Shown piece by piece: positions 48,709 through 60,166 of a stretch of 64,000 nt of DNA (position 1 is the first letter of the stretch; every line of letters begins with the position of its first letter). Under the pieces are notes generated by a model that saw only the letters and a program-made list of their open reading frames with translations, did not search any database and was not told where the DNA came from. Made by a program: the position numbers and the translations under genes. The DNA is from Marasmius tenuissimus (Eukaryota > Basidiomycota > Agaricomycetes > Agaricales > Marasmiaceae): the NCBI GenBank assembly GCA_029532415.1, contig JAQOTA010000069.1, positions 2,604,001 through 2,668,000 on the forward strand, in the 5' to 3' direction.

Positions 48709-48917
48709 AATTTACCGATTGAGAGCGAGGCGCTCGATGGACAGATGAATGACGAACGAGAATAAGCTACCGAGGAAGCGCCTAAGTAGAAAAAGTTCTA
48801 AACTGTGATACATACAGGATTTACCGGATGAGGCTACCCTGCTCGATGGACAAGTCGACTACTCAGGGAGACCAGCTGCCGATACAGCGCCTAGGCAGAG
48901 AAAAGAAGGACAGTGAT
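48709..48917. repeat. Two diverged tandem units of ~105 bp
   Basis: Unit 1 (about 48709-48811) and unit 2 (about 48818-48917) share AATTTACCG/GGATTTACCGG, gctcgatggaca, agct.ccga..agcgcctaagtaga/agcgcctaggcaga and end in the same ctgtgata/cagtgata. Origin unknown. Confidence 0.5.
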
Positions 48918-49466
48918 AGAACCCTGGCCCAAATCATACGTGCAAGTTAATGTCCGGAAACCTTGCACATCGCACGCTTATAAATGCGAGTCTGCCTACA
49001 CGCTGCCCTCTGTATGGAGAAACGGTAGACCATATCCAACACACGAGGATACACGCATCAGAATCGGCTCCCAGCGGTTTGAGATATATCGGGAGAATTC
49101 AAATATGTACCGGACACCCTCCCCTTTGGCAAACTTCTTAATATCCGGGTGGACCTGAATCGCGGCGGGCTCTGAGCCCCAGTCAGAAATCCCTGGACTA
49201 TGGGGAACTATACCGGACTACCCAAAGATAGTCCCAAATCGTCCGAGATGACTCCAGATGGTCAGTAAGTGGCGGTTTTTCCTGACTACCTTGAACAATC
49301 TAGGACCATCTCGAGCCATTTTGGACCATCATAGAGCTGGGTTCGACCTGCAGTAGGATAGCTCTCCAGGTAGCATGATTCTCTATATATATTGGTCGGG
49401 TGAATGAATTTCAATGAAAAATAATATTTCTAGGCCACAAGGGAATGTACAAGCCTGTCTACTTGT
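48918..49466. other. Intergenic region with short repeated motifs
   Basis: 49150-49340 has several repeats of a ggaccatc / ggactac type motif. A similar composition (gtccgat, gtccgac, gtccacgg) recurs at 50500-50550. No gene is recognised. Confidence 0.35.
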
Positions 49467-50230
49467 CTATAAGCCAATCAGTACAAGCTCGTGGTACGTC
49501 TGCTCCAACCAACTGCACCCCCATTCCCATATCCTCTCTGATGTTCTCTCAAATCTTCTGAACTGCGCAAGGCTCGACAACCGCATGAAGATCTGTGAAA
49601 TGAATAGAGTGCATGAGTATATAACGATGAAAGGAGCAAATAAGACACACACCAGCTAACCAGGGCAAATTCCAGACAGTCAACGAGGATACTACCACTT
49701 TCAAGTCGCGTCAGTGGGCAGAACAACTCGGCGTACCAATTCAGCTTCGTGTATTGCGCCGAAGACTTCTTCAATTTGCCATAGAGACTGCGACGTTGTT
49801 GCAGTTAAGGCTTGTAAGAGAGCAAATAAACAGGGTTCTCACCAGACTGACGCTCAAAGCACCCGTTCCGTTAACTACTTGACACGATTCCAATTATGAA
49901 GGGGCAAAGGATGAGCGAGGTCCAGATTTTCTTCGCGTTCGACGCGTATTAAAGGCATCAGGCAGCCGTACATTATCACCGCGACTGTGATGAGGCACAA
50001 AAAACATGTCAGTGATACTAATAATGCAAAAAGAGTTCATATAGCACTCACGTCCCCATTAACACCCTCGATAATCGCCTCTGCTCATTCTTTGAGGGGT
50101 ACCCATGATCAAGGCGCTTGCTCGCTGTCAGCGACAACGATGGAGGGAGAGAAAAATAGAGGGCGGAAAGCAGACAATAGGTGGGCGTGATGGTGGGGAG
50201 GAAGGAAGGAGAGAAAGTTGGGGAAGGCAC
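49467..50230 (-). pseudogene. Possible remnant of a spliced membrane-protein gene
   Basis: Pieces of coding character occur on the minus strand: a start-like piece ending LSRVLMGT before a GTGAGT donor, AVIMYGCLMPLI after a CACAG acceptor, a hydrophobic KKIWTSLILCPFIIGIVSS in another frame of the same exon, SLWQIEEVFGAIHEAEL, and a last piece IFMRLSSLAQFRRFERTSERIWEW with a stop at 49467. Frames do not join without shifts. It may be a decayed 7-TM-type gene; this is a weak call. Confidence 0.25.
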
Positions 50231-50880
50231 GCGATACGCGTATATATGAAATTTGGGAAAGGCAAATTACTGTCAACAAGTGCACGGACCATGTGCCAAT
50301 TTTCGAATCTTGCGCGGCTCAAGTGCGGAGCCCACTTGCACTTGAGAATGAAAGAAGTCCGAAGACTCGTCGCCGAGAGGAGGCTGTAATCGGGCCTGAA
50401 TAGATTCGACGGGGTGGGTGAGGTCTATTTTTAGCTTATGGTGATTGTTCCAAGGTTGTTCTATGCAAAACTGTCAGAAAAAATCCGTAGCTGTCCAGTT
50501 TTGTCCGATTTGGTCTCCCAGTGTCCGACATGGTCCACGGACATCTCGTTGGGTCTGAGCAGGTGCTACATACTTCATCCTAGCGGTAGTGTATGCTCAG
50601 ACGCTGGATCATTATCCGCACACTCGAGTCCTGGCACTCACACACCTCTGAGTCGTCCCATCCTTCGTCTACTGTAATATGAGGGAACGTAGAGGGAAGA
50701 GGGTGTCACTATTACAGGTCGTTTTCCAGTGCACAAGGCTTTGGCCAGTAAAAGAGTTAATAAGGAAGATAGATGAATACAAGGCTTTACAAGCATAGTT
50801 CATTACTCAACCAAGATGGCACGACTTCGGAGACGGCGGCCTTTACGAGACATCGATAGACTACACACCTATGTTCCACC
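50231..50880. other. Intergenic region, nothing recognised
   Basis: Only short unassigned frames. Confidence 0.35.
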
Positions 50881-50918
50881 TCAGTTCTTCGTTCCCAGTC
50901 CGTGCGCATACCAAGGGC

Positions 50919-51417
50919 TCAAATCATCCCGTTCGCATTGGCATTTGTTATCATCATCGTCTTCAGTACCCTCCTCCTCCTCCTGATATCCCTCAAGCTC
51001 CCCTGCACCCTTGGCCCCTGTTTGAACTTTGTACGCTTCTCTCTCAGTCTGTGAGACAAGGGAGGGATGTATTTCTCTTTCCCCTTCCTCTCTTCGACTC
51101 GGATCTTGATTTTGAATAATAACCCGAGGAATCCTTTTCGAGCATGGCTTGATTTGCCAGTCTCCTGATCCCGGTAGAGAACAACCTTCGTCCATTCACC
51201 TCTTTGAGCATTCGATCGAGCGAGGATGAGTTTGTCGGAGCTTTTAGGCCCGGGGTGCCAGTGTGGCCTGAGAACGGAGATGGGTGTCGGAGGAGGAGGA
51301 GGAGGGGTGATTGTGATTGGGGTTCTCGCTGGGACGTGAAGCCGTAGGTTTTTTATGTTTCGGGTTTTGGGTCGAGTCTTAGGAAGGACTGGGCCTGATG
51401 ATGAAACCGTGGTAGCC
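50919..51417 (-). CDS. Hypothetical Pro/basic-rich protein
   Basis: From an internal ATG (about 51417, MATTVSSSGPVLPKTRPK) the frame runs 166 codons to 50919; an upstream ATG at 51563 would extend it to 214. It has a poly-Pro stretch (ITPPPPPPTP) and a segment EWTKVVLYRDQETGKSSHA, then becomes very basic. An overlapping frame of the same strand (50881-51195) encodes an acidic tail with EEEEGTEDDDD that also looks protein-like. The true 3' half is therefore ambiguous, and a splice or frameshift near 51130 is possible. No domain is recognised. Confidence 0.35.
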
Positions 51418-51563
51418 ATTGGTTTATATAGGACTTCGAGTGGCTTGCGCCCTAAGTCAATGAGGTGAGAGCCTATTTGAGAGAGATGAGGGATGCTTAC
51501 TTGACTTGTACTGGCGAGTGTAAATACAATGCGTCGTCGAAGCCTCGAATATACCAGTAACAA

Positions 51564-52389
51564 TCGAGCTCTTTATATATCTTGGTCTCCCGCCAAAGCC
51601 ACTCATGGCCAATCAACTATAGTTGACCTAAATGGGATTCATACCTGGGGTTACGATTATTGTGAGAGTATCGAAAAATTAAACAATGGGATCAGACCAG
51701 ATTTGAGGGACAATGAACCCCCTTGATTGTTTCGTTGGTACCAAGGATCGCTTGTGGCAATGAGATCATCACCCGTGTTTGTAAGAAGTTAACAACCCGA
51801 TGCCCCGAGACTTTGGCAAAGCAAAACCTTCATTCATGAGCTAGCCGTAGGGCTTATGAGCACTCGATTCTCTTCAAGGTGGCGCTGATCTAGAGCGAAC
51901 TCGTCATTTATCGGTTTTGGCTGTGAACTAGACGAGGAGCTCCATGATATACCTTTCCAATCTGTCGATGGCTTTACTTTAGCCACGCAAAGATATTTGA
52001 GTGATATATTAGACCTGCCCTTTAGTTATGACTGTTTAATGCAGCCTGTGTAGTGGCTAGTATTATTGCTTCTTATCGTCCAATTCCCAAGAGGGTGAAA
52101 ACTCAGGTACTACCCTGCCGCAAACCTGTGGTAATTGTTGTGTGTATATATCCTTGATATGATATCTTTCGATCATCACTGAACTCTGAGTCTTTGTGCA
52201 ACTGAGTCGTCGACATTGGACGACACTATGGTAGAGAAACTGCATCATCGAGTCTCAATCTCTGGGATGGCTCATACGGCTCATATGTGTCATTAGATAC
52301 AATATTTGGATGAAGAGACTTGATTGGGACTCGGCCTGCTCGAACAGCTAACACTGGGTCAAAAATGATCTTCACCAGCGCGTTCAGAA
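51564..52389. other. Intergenic region upstream of MYND-D
   Basis: No supported gene. The MYND-type promoter block starts at 52390. Confidence 0.4.
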
Positions 52390-52436
52390 TCACCTGATGG
52401 GAACCTTGACACACGTGATCAAAGTTCGGCTGAATC
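52390..52436 (+). promoter_or_regulatory. Conserved MYND-family upstream block (gene D)
   Basis: TCACCTGATGGGAACCTTG, then ACACGTGATC (E-box 52412-52417) and GTTCGGCTGAATC, 186 bp before the MYND-D ATG. Although D is 32 kb from the other copies, the block is kept. Confidence 0.55.
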
Positions 52437-52575
52437 AATTTTGAATCTGTGGGAATCCCTGATCGTACGGGTTGCTATTCAACCACCACCTCATCACCAA
52501 AAAGACCACTGCCTGAACTTTCCCGTGATTCCATCGGCTTGGCTAGATCTTCCCTGCGCACATAGGTCTCACCGA

Positions 52576-54669
52576 ATGGAGTTACGCGGATATCTGCCAT
52601 CGGTGGACCTCGAGTTCACCTCGCATTGTGTTCGACGATTTCCAAGGGCCAAAAACGCGCTTGATGCACTTCGCAGACTTGGAAAACCGCCCTCCATCAC
52701 CCCAGCTGATATTTCCGAACCTCCACCGAATATACAGACAGCAATACAGGCGATGAGCGCACTAAGTAGGAGTCGCGAGACATCCGTTATCCGAGCCAGC
52801 TGGGAACCTCTCATTGGTCCATGGGTGAAGGTACTCCTCGAAGACATCATTCTCGGAGACCACCAAGGGCCCTTAACGGCGGAAGGCATCGCCACGTGGG
52901 ATCACATTCTGATGTATGTCCCCGGCTGCTTTCTCTCGGCAGCTGGGCGGCCTAGGCGGCCGTGTCGTGAGGATTCCGCACGCTCGTTGAGCCGTACAAC
53001 CACATACATTGGACCGCTATTCGCTCAAACGTGGATCAAGGTGACCGACGAGTGTCATAGGACGTGGTCGACATGGTCCCAATTGCATATGCTACTCGTA
53101 GAGGTGGTGGATGCTACTGGTACCGGCCGCACGAGTATATCTCGCGCTGACATACCCCGGAACGTTGTCTACAACCTCGATGAACGAACGGGGAAGATAT
53201 TCGTTCGTCATATCAACTTTCACATTCCAAAGATTCCCCACGTTTCGGATGGCGAGCTATCCTCTGTGACAGCTTTCATGACTTTGCTCGCGGGGCATGA
53301 TACTGGCAGGAATGGCGACGAGAACCCCCTCGGATACTCAGCCGTTGTCGGACAAACAATTCCAGCCCTGATAAAACTCGTCTCCGAAGTCATGTTCAAA
53401 CGGAAGATTGACCCCAAGTGTCCCCCAAACAGGATCCCAGAGCACATCCATCGCCTTGTAGTAATCACGCTGCATTGTCTATATGGAGTACTCCGCGATC
53501 CCAGCTCAGCGGTGTTGGCTTTGGATTCGGGGGTCTTGAAAGTCATCCTGAAAGCGTATCCGTGTTTCTTTCAGTATGATGACACAAGGGATGGTCGGTT
53601 TTACAAGCTGAGCTTCGTTACCACGTCGTTTTTGCAGCGCATTTCCCGTTTGGTAGTGTATCCCAATGTTTTGCACGCTTTCCTCTTAGCCGCTAGGAAG
53701 GTAGACATCGAGGGGCTGGATACCGAGTTGCAGGATAAATCACCTCCAACGTGGAAGTGCTGGAAGGAAGCGAAGGATAAGGCTGCCCTCCTCCGAGAGA
53801 TACGCCACGAACTATGGGAAAACGGACTTGTGATTTGTGCAAATGAAGACGGTGTGCGTATGTTTTAGATATTCGACATACCACGAAGTTAGACTCACTA
53901 TGATGGTTTTTAGTGTCCGCTCTACGAAAAAACCCGAGATTTGAACCCTCGTCAAAGGGTTCAGCACCGTCGTGCCCAATGTTCCGGATGTTCATGGGTT
54001 ATTTATTGTTCGGCGGAATGTCAGAAAGTATCTTGGAAAAAACACAAGAACATGTGCCGAGGTGGCGTACGATGTAGGTATTCACTCTTCTCAGGACACA
54101 TTTCCGTCACTAATAAGATACCTCAAGTCCTAAGGACGCGGTTCATATCGCACTCCGACTCCAGCTTCTTCGAGGGCTTCATTCTCTGCTTCGTTGGTGT
54201 ATACACCCAGTCTATCCAACAAGCGGTGGATCATTATAAGCTTCGATTGTCCAAACTGGAGGGATTATCTACGGAACAGCAGCTTATAACAGACGGTCTC
54301 AAGAACCCCATTGTGTACCTCAACTTTGACGTCCCAACAACGCCCACACCCGATACCTCCCTCCAAATTCTCGACTCAACGACTCTTGCGACTCTGCGCG
54401 ACCCGCCCATCCCCCAGTTCGACCTAAGAGGGTGTACCGAGTTTTGGCGTCACCCGACGGTGGACGAAACGATGATTATGGTCACGGCGGCATTTCCGAT
54501 CTATGGCAAGAATATTGGGTTGATAAAGACTTTATTCCGATGTGGAGAATCTGATGAGGGATACATACATGACCCGGGTCGTTATAAAGAGATAGTCAAG
54601 ACGGGGGTTTGGGATAGAATAAGTGAAGAGATGAATCGGGAACGGCTGGAGAGGGAAAGACATGGGTAA
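52576..54669 (+). CDS. MYND-D: MYND-finger protein, complete
   Basis: Exons 52576-53853, 53914-54077 and 54135-54669 give about 658 residues. The ATG at 52576 (MELRGYLPSVDLEF) matches the family start; the frame is open further upstream but without family similarity. N-terminal domain hallmarks: DLEFTSHCVRRFPRA, WDHILMYVPGCF, DERTGKIFVRHINFHIP, MFKRKIDPKCPPNRIP, SPPTWKCWKEAKDKA. MYND ligands are all present (CANEDG|CPLY, CSGC, YCSAEC, W-x2-H-x3-C). The C-terminal part contains FISHSDSSFFEGF and the conserved N.D.P..PTPD signature. It has an insertion (RPRRPC) after the PGCF motif not seen in the other copies. Both introns are ~60 bp. It is the most complete member and the best reference for the family. 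Confidence 0.88.
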
Positions 54670-55486
54670 TTTAATTCTCTCATCTAGTAGCCGCTCGAAG
54701 ACTTGGATTATAGGTATGATTATGGTCGTAACCAGCTTACCGAAGCAGACGTGCCTTTGCTCTTACTCAGCTCACCTGACGAGGAAAGGGCTGAATGTTT
54801 GTTGAGAGTGAGCTGCCAATATTACAGTTCATCTATGTCGAATAACGCGAACAATCTATATCAACCTCGATTCAAACATATATTTCCAGGGCATCACAGA
54901 ACCTTGAAATGTCGCCCGGGAGCTCAAAGTCTTACTCCCCGACCCTTCAAGTCGGGTATCCATCGATGGAGACCCCGCTCAGGTATTGTGATATTGATGT
55001 TCTCGAGGCCTACTCGCTCTTCCTTTTCTTCCCCAACTGTTTGTTCGTCACACCCAGAGAAGAAAAAGACCCGCTTCCCGAATCTGGAGGAACGATATTG
55101 AAGGACTTCAATGTCATATTCTTAGATCCTGGTTCTTGAAAAAGAGACCAGGGAGCAATCCAGATCTGAGCAAGGTAGGGACTCCCCGACACAAGGAGTC
55201 ATACCTTTGATTTCGATCAATCGAGAAGCCGTGATTCTGTCGGACTACTGATAGCTTCGAGTCCCATGCTGAGAAGCCCAAGGTAGGATCCAACGTATGA
55301 TCCCACCACATTCTTACTCATAACACCCTAGTATTACACCGGTTCATACATGCAGTGACCTACTATGAAGGAGATGTTTGTATTGTTCGTCATGAAAGCG
55401 ATTACAAGTAAAACTCACGCACACAGACCTATTTACAACGTTCAAGAGTCCACCCTCTGAGGCACGTGAATAGCCCTCTCCGTTAC
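54670..55486. other. Spacer between MYND-D and a membrane-protein gene
   Basis: No supported gene; unassigned frames of 60-130 codons on both strands. An E-box (ggCACGTGaa, 55463-55468) with a ctctgagg context recalls the MYND promoter block but lacks its TCACCTGATG half. Confidence 0.35.
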
Positions 55487-56493
55487 TCATATGCTCGAGA
55501 ACGAACTAAGTAAATCCAAGCTGGCTAGATCAAACGGCTCGCGTACGTTCACTCGCCTTCTGGATGAGTTCCTCTGGTGGACTGTAATTAACTCACACGT
55601 TGAGCAGGGTCTGAATGGAGAGAACGTAATACCACTCACCACCTGTGTTTCCGTCGGATTTCGGCGTTCTTCACAGCTCAAAACGCCCGTCTCGCCGCAA
55701 GAAGTGCTATCGAACCTCGACTGAAATGAAATCGGCTCGTCGTATATAGCAACTAATCCCTCCTTGCGAAGATGCTTTGATATCCCAACGTTACGGAAAA
55801 CCGAGCACGCTATGTTGTGAAGGAAGAGGTGGGCTATGATTAAGAATCCAACGCGATATGCAAGTGGGATAGCTGCCATTGTCGTCATTGGAATGAACAC
55901 CAAAAGGTGAAATAGTTCCAGTCTAAAATGCGATGAGAGCGGCGCTCAGCGTACCGAAGGTGTGGTTACCAGTAAATGTGGGCAATTACTCACAAGTAGT
56001 GTAGTTGCTCATGTCGTAAAAGCGCCTTTGAGAAGGAGGGAATGTCTCTGGCCATGATTGCCACTTTTAACTTATCGAGGAACTGAGATTGCTTTGGCTC
56101 CGCGGCGTAAACGTCCGGGGTAATAACAAGCCCAGTGGATGTTGCAAAAACGATACAAGTGCCTTGTATCATCTGAATGGCCTGCTTGATCTGTAGGAGT
56201 GTGAGGTTGACGTTGGTGTATGTGCACAGACCCGTGCCGGTTATGCCTCCCTGAGTGACGAAAGGGCTAAGAGCCACCAAGGCTCCGGAAAATACTAGCC
56301 ATAGGATGGAGAGACACCGTACGACCCAAGTACGGCCAATGGAGATTGCGCGAGTGCGCAGTAGATGTAGCCCGCTCGTTAAAGAACAGTGGATGGGCCA
56401 CAAGCAATTCATTGCGAGATGAATGGCGTGACATTGTGAATGCCCAATTCGCGCCGCTGGGACCGGAAAAACAATTATTACCATTATTATCAT
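55487..56493 (-). CDS. Partial multi-pass membrane protein
   Basis: Two minus-strand exons (about 55995-56493 and 55487-55922) join in phase: HEQLHYL|LELFHLLVFIP. Hydrophobic segments are WVVRCLSILWLVFSGALVAL, AIQMIQGTCIVFATSTGLVI, LLVFIPMTTMAAIPLAY and VGFLIIAHLFLHNIAC, followed by a ~90-residue hydrophilic Ser/Arg-rich tail ending SSFSSI. The loop CTYTNVNLTLLQIKQ is notable. Further 5' exons are expected around 56500-56900 but I could not join them with confidence. It differs in sequence from TM-1 to TM-5. It resembles the last four helices of a fungal 7-TM protein; function unknown. Confidence 0.5.
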
Positions 56494-57240
56494 TGTTATT
56501 TTTTAGGACTCGAGCTACACGGAAGACTCGACTTACTCAAGGAAATCACTATAAGACTCATGAGCACCAAATGAACAAGTCTGTTTTTACGTTGAGACCC
56601 TTACATTCTTCGAAGCGATGTAAGCTCACCTCATTGTTATATACACTGCCTGCGGGAGGTGGAACCCAGACTTACGCATCAGCTGAATATCAAGTCGTGC
56701 GTGAAGGAGGATGTCCCATAATCCGGCCTGCCAGAGTTTTATCAGTAGTCAAGACAGCTTTCCAAAAGAGGGAGAACTCGCCCCCAATGCGGCTACAGCA
56801 ATGAATTGCAGGCGACGTCTTTGTGTCTGGATTGTCGAGTCTGAGGCTTCGAAAGATTCCATAAACAATGAGAGGGCCGAGGTCTGGTAATGTAAACAAA
56901 ACGCTGGACGTTTCAAGAGCCAGCTTTTATGATGGCCAAGGCAGCAGAACTTGACTCTGTATGCGTAATCACTCTGAAGATCCACAGCTTTTGAACTTCC
57001 TTAAAGCCTCAGCGGCCCCGCTGAGTAAGTGAATACCTCCCTAGACATTGAGTTCCGTTCTCCACGGGTACTATTGTAATATGCACCTGCAAGCTTCCAA
57101 ATGAATCGCGAGCGGTCGGCGATTGGGAAGTTCCAACTTCCGGGGGATCAGAGTCAGTAGTACCGAATGCACAATACTGAGCGTAAAGAGCGCTCTTCCA
57201 CGATCGGGAGTTATTCGAAGCCGACGAGAAAAAGTTAGAA
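56494..57240. other. Region upstream of the partial membrane-protein gene
   Basis: It probably contains the missing 5' exons of the neighbouring minus-strand gene, but no certain splice model was found. No other feature. Confidence 0.35.
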
Positions 57241-57686
57241 CTGAGAAGGTGAAGAATGTATTGTCGAGGCACTGGTAAGATTCGGTAAGGAATCCGACTG
57301 AGGTACGAGTGTGAAATTGATGAAATGAGTCAAGGTGAGATCTTTACAAGAGTCACATCTGATCAGATTCCCAGTCCATATTCATTGTACAAGGCCGCCA
57401 CCATGTTTTCACCTGAGGGCAGGCTAAGATACCGACAGGCCGCCCAAAGTCCAGTTTCTCCGTCTATAACGCAGCTTATAATGCTTAATGATACTGACAC
57501 GGCGATGTCTGCCTTGAAAGCAATTCGGATCACTACACCTCCTGTGACCGCATTGAAAGCCAAAAAATCTGATTTGGAGCTCTTCAATAATACGACCACA
57601 ATTTTGGGCAATCCTCCCTTCAATGCGACCCAAACTCAGCGACAGATTGCTAGGTACTTAGTCCCGATATATCCTGGTCTAGAAAC

Positions 57687-57784
57687 TCCGTTATGGTGTA
57701 GTGGCTAACATTATCGCCTCTCATCAGCGTGCTTGAGATGCATTTGATGCGCGATAGCCCAGGGTTCGATTCCCTGTAACGGAA
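57687..57784 (+). tRNA. tRNA-Glu (CTC) with 26-nt intron
   Basis: Acceptor stem TCCGTTA/TAACGGA with discriminator A, D-arm, anticodon stem ATCGC/GCGAT, loop CTCTCA+C giving anticodon CTC, and T-arm CAGGG TTCGATT CCCTG. The 26-nt intron sits after position 37, the canonical site. Mature length 72 nt. A T9 run at 57804-57812 can terminate Pol III. Confidence 0.93.
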
Positions 57785-58371
57785 CTACCGGTGACGATGG
57801 ATATTTTTTTTTACCAGAACAGTATCGTTAGAAAGGAACGAGATGGGTAGGGAATATAAGTACACGGCGAGACTTCAGGAATTTTATGGTCTGTGTACCC
57901 AGTAAGTTCACGAGAGTCACCGATTGATGCAATCGTTAACGCGAGATAACTTGTACTGGCCCTTGTGATTCTCACTCAATCGTTCCAGTTTGAGGAGTGA
58001 TGAACGAAGTGAGGGCGGCGTGTTTCCGACGGGAAAAGGATCGGGCTAGTAAAAACACTCCTCGTCCAAGTTTTCCTAAGTGATCAATGCAACTCCGTTA
58101 TTTGAAGGTCAATAAGATGTCTGAAGAAAAAAGCTGCAGCCTGCCATGACCACTTGAACCTCCAGAGAACCCTCCGAGAAACCTGAAGCTCGGTTTAGAA
58201 CGACATACTTAATGACGCCACTTTGCATAGTCGGATGCACAGGAGCATCCGCCTAATGGAAAAGTTCTTGAGTGATTTAGGTGTCAGGCGCGAGAAGTCA
58301 TTGGTATTTCCTTAACAGATGCATCTACCACGCAATCGGGGTATAGCCCAACCACAGCTCCCGAGGATAAC

Positions 58372-58471
58372 TCCCTGGTAGTATATCGGTTAGTACACGC
58401 GCCTGTCATGTCCTGTGCTGGTTTGTTAACATAAGACGCGCGAAAGCTGGGTTCGACTCCCAGCCAGGGAG
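58372..58471 (+). tRNA. tRNA-Asp (GTC) with 28-nt intron, copy 1
   Basis: Acceptor TCCCTGG/CCAGGGA, discriminator G as expected for Asp, anticodon stem CGCGC/GCGCG, anticodon GTC, T-arm GCTGGG TTCGACT CCCAGC. The intron lies after position 37. Mature 72 nt, same as copies 2 and 3. Confidence 0.93.
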
Positions 58472-58583
58472 ATAAAGATCAAGATAGAAAAGTTTTGTTT
58501 TTGTTTTTTTACTTTTTTTCTCCTTCTCGCACATGTAGATATTATCACCAGACTCGAGTAGTATATATCACCAAACTCTTAGA

Positions 58584-58892
58584 CTACACCCCAAACCTCT
58601 CAACCAACTCACCAACCTTCCTCCTCGCCTCCTCCTTTTTCTTCGTCTGCCGACATTGATCTTCTTTCCGTTTCTTCTCTTCGTTCTTTAATGCGACTGA
58701 CGCGTCGAATTCGGCTCGTTGGGCGAGACGGTTGGAGGTGTGGGTGGGGAGGTGGGTTGTGAAGAGGATCGTTGGGTTTGGGGGCGAGCGGTGGGAGAAG
58801 ATGAGGAGGGTTGAGGTTGAGGTTGAGGTGAGAAGTGTAGACTCGGACACCTCCCTCTCCCTCTCCCTCCGTTGCTTTCCTCTGCCGCCCAT
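58584..58892 (-). pseudogene. Truncated copy of the 3' end of the TPX2-like gene
   Basis: It encodes RGKQRRERER..., TTHLPTHTSNRLAQRAEF, ASVALKNEEKKRKED and GELVERFGV followed by the stop. This matches the last ~120 residues of the gene at 60717-63985 with internal deletions, including the stop position. It lies ~110 bp downstream of tRNA-Asp copy 1, the same arrangement as tRNA-Asp copy 3 and the full gene. No 5' part, so a dead duplicate. It has spread only within the tRNA cluster. Confidence 0.8.
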
Positions 58893-59352
58893 CCCCCTCG
58901 GAACCGCTACCGAAATGAGAAGGTGAAGAATTTATTGTTGAAGCACTGGGAAGACTCGGCAAAGGCGAAGGAGTAATAACTGGTTTCCGACAAGGGTAAG
59001 GAACCCGACTGAGGTGCAAATCAAATGAGTGAAGGCGTAACGCGTAAACTCCGAATTCTATATTTCAAGACCGCCACAACGTGTTCACCCGAGGGCGGGC
59101 TAGGATACCGACAGGCTGCCCAAAATCCAGTTGCTCTGCCCATTTACGCAACTTACAATGCCTAATGATACTGACACAACGACGTCTGCCAAGGAATCAA
59201 TTCGAATCTCTACATCTACTGGGTCCTGCGTTGAAAGCCAATTATCCCTTCAACAGTATGACTACGATTTTTGGCAGTCCTCCCTCAATGCGACCGGGAC
59301 TCACCGACAATAATGCTGGGTACTTGATCCCGGTATGTGGCATTCTGGGAAC

Positions 59353-59447
59353 TCCGTTATGGTGTAGTGGCTAACATTATCGCCTCTCATCCAATGATGA
59401 CGTGAGAGAGTACGCGATAGCCCAGGGTTCGATTCCCTGTAACGGAA
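59353..59447 (+). tRNA. tRNA-Glu (CTC) with 23-nt intron
   Basis: Mature sequence is the same as the copy at 57687; only the intron (23 nt, sequence unrelated) differs. T-rich terminator at 59476-59483. Confidence 0.93.
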
Positions 59448-60075
59448 CTGCTCTGGCAAGTTTACTCCAGATTGATTTTTTTTCCCTTACCGGAACAGAA
59501 GTAGGATGAACGAGGTATATAAATACCAAATGGGCAAATCGCATTGAGGAATTGAATTTCTATCAAATTCGTGAAGATCTACTGGGTGTTGTACTTAATT
59601 CTCCCAGGTCTCTCGGTTGTTCCAGCCCCAACTCCCGAGGGGTGATGAAATCTGAATGAAGCATCGGCGTCGTGGTTCCGATGAGGATTGGGCTGGTTAG
59701 GAAAACACTCTCGGTCTAAATCTCCCTGAACGATTAGAGTAACTTCTCCTTTGCATGAAGGTCGGAGACCGAACCGTTTGAAAAGAAAGAGAAGTTGAAC
59801 GCCCTGCCATGACCACGGTGATTTTGCGCTTTAGGAGAACCCTCCGACATACTTGGTCCTTGGAACGATAATACAATTGTGTCTTTGTGAAGGCTACCGA
59901 CGTAGCCACCTAGTAACGGAACTCAGGCGAGCATCTGCCTACTAGAAGAGTCCTTGAGTGATGAAGTCTCCGAGTGACTCAGGTGTGAGGCGCAAGAGTA
60001 GGAATTTTCCTTACCCTTACAGATGCATATACAACCTCATTCGGCTATACACCGACCACAATTACCAGAAACAAC

Positions 60076-60166
60076 TCCCTGGTAGTATATCGGTTAGTAC
60101 ACGCGCCTGTCATGGTTTGTGAACTAGAGGACGCGCGAAAGCTGGGTTCGACTCCCAGCCAGGGAG
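60076..60166 (+). tRNA. tRNA-Asp (GTC) with 19-nt intron, copy 2
   Basis: Same mature 72-nt tRNA as copies 1 and 3; intron of 19 nt with ggtttgt in common with copy 1. T7 terminator at 60186-60192. Confidence 0.93.

Larger units (their letters stand above)
57241..58913. repeat. Unit 1 of a tRNA-bearing segmental duplication
   Basis: Starts with gagaaggtgaagaatgtattgt.gaggcactgg (57241) and carries tRNA-Glu, tRNA-Asp and a copied 3' fragment of the gene at 60717-63985. Unit 2 starts at 58914 with the nearly same sequence. Between the tRNAs similarity is patchy; around the tRNAs it is strong. Confidence 0.65.

Noticed and set aside
57325..57708. Open frame of 127 codons running into tRNA-Glu (and its sister at 59081-59374)
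   Set aside because: Both frames are similar only because the DNA is duplicated, and both end inside the tRNA gene. Frames are not kept between the copies, so coding is unlikely.
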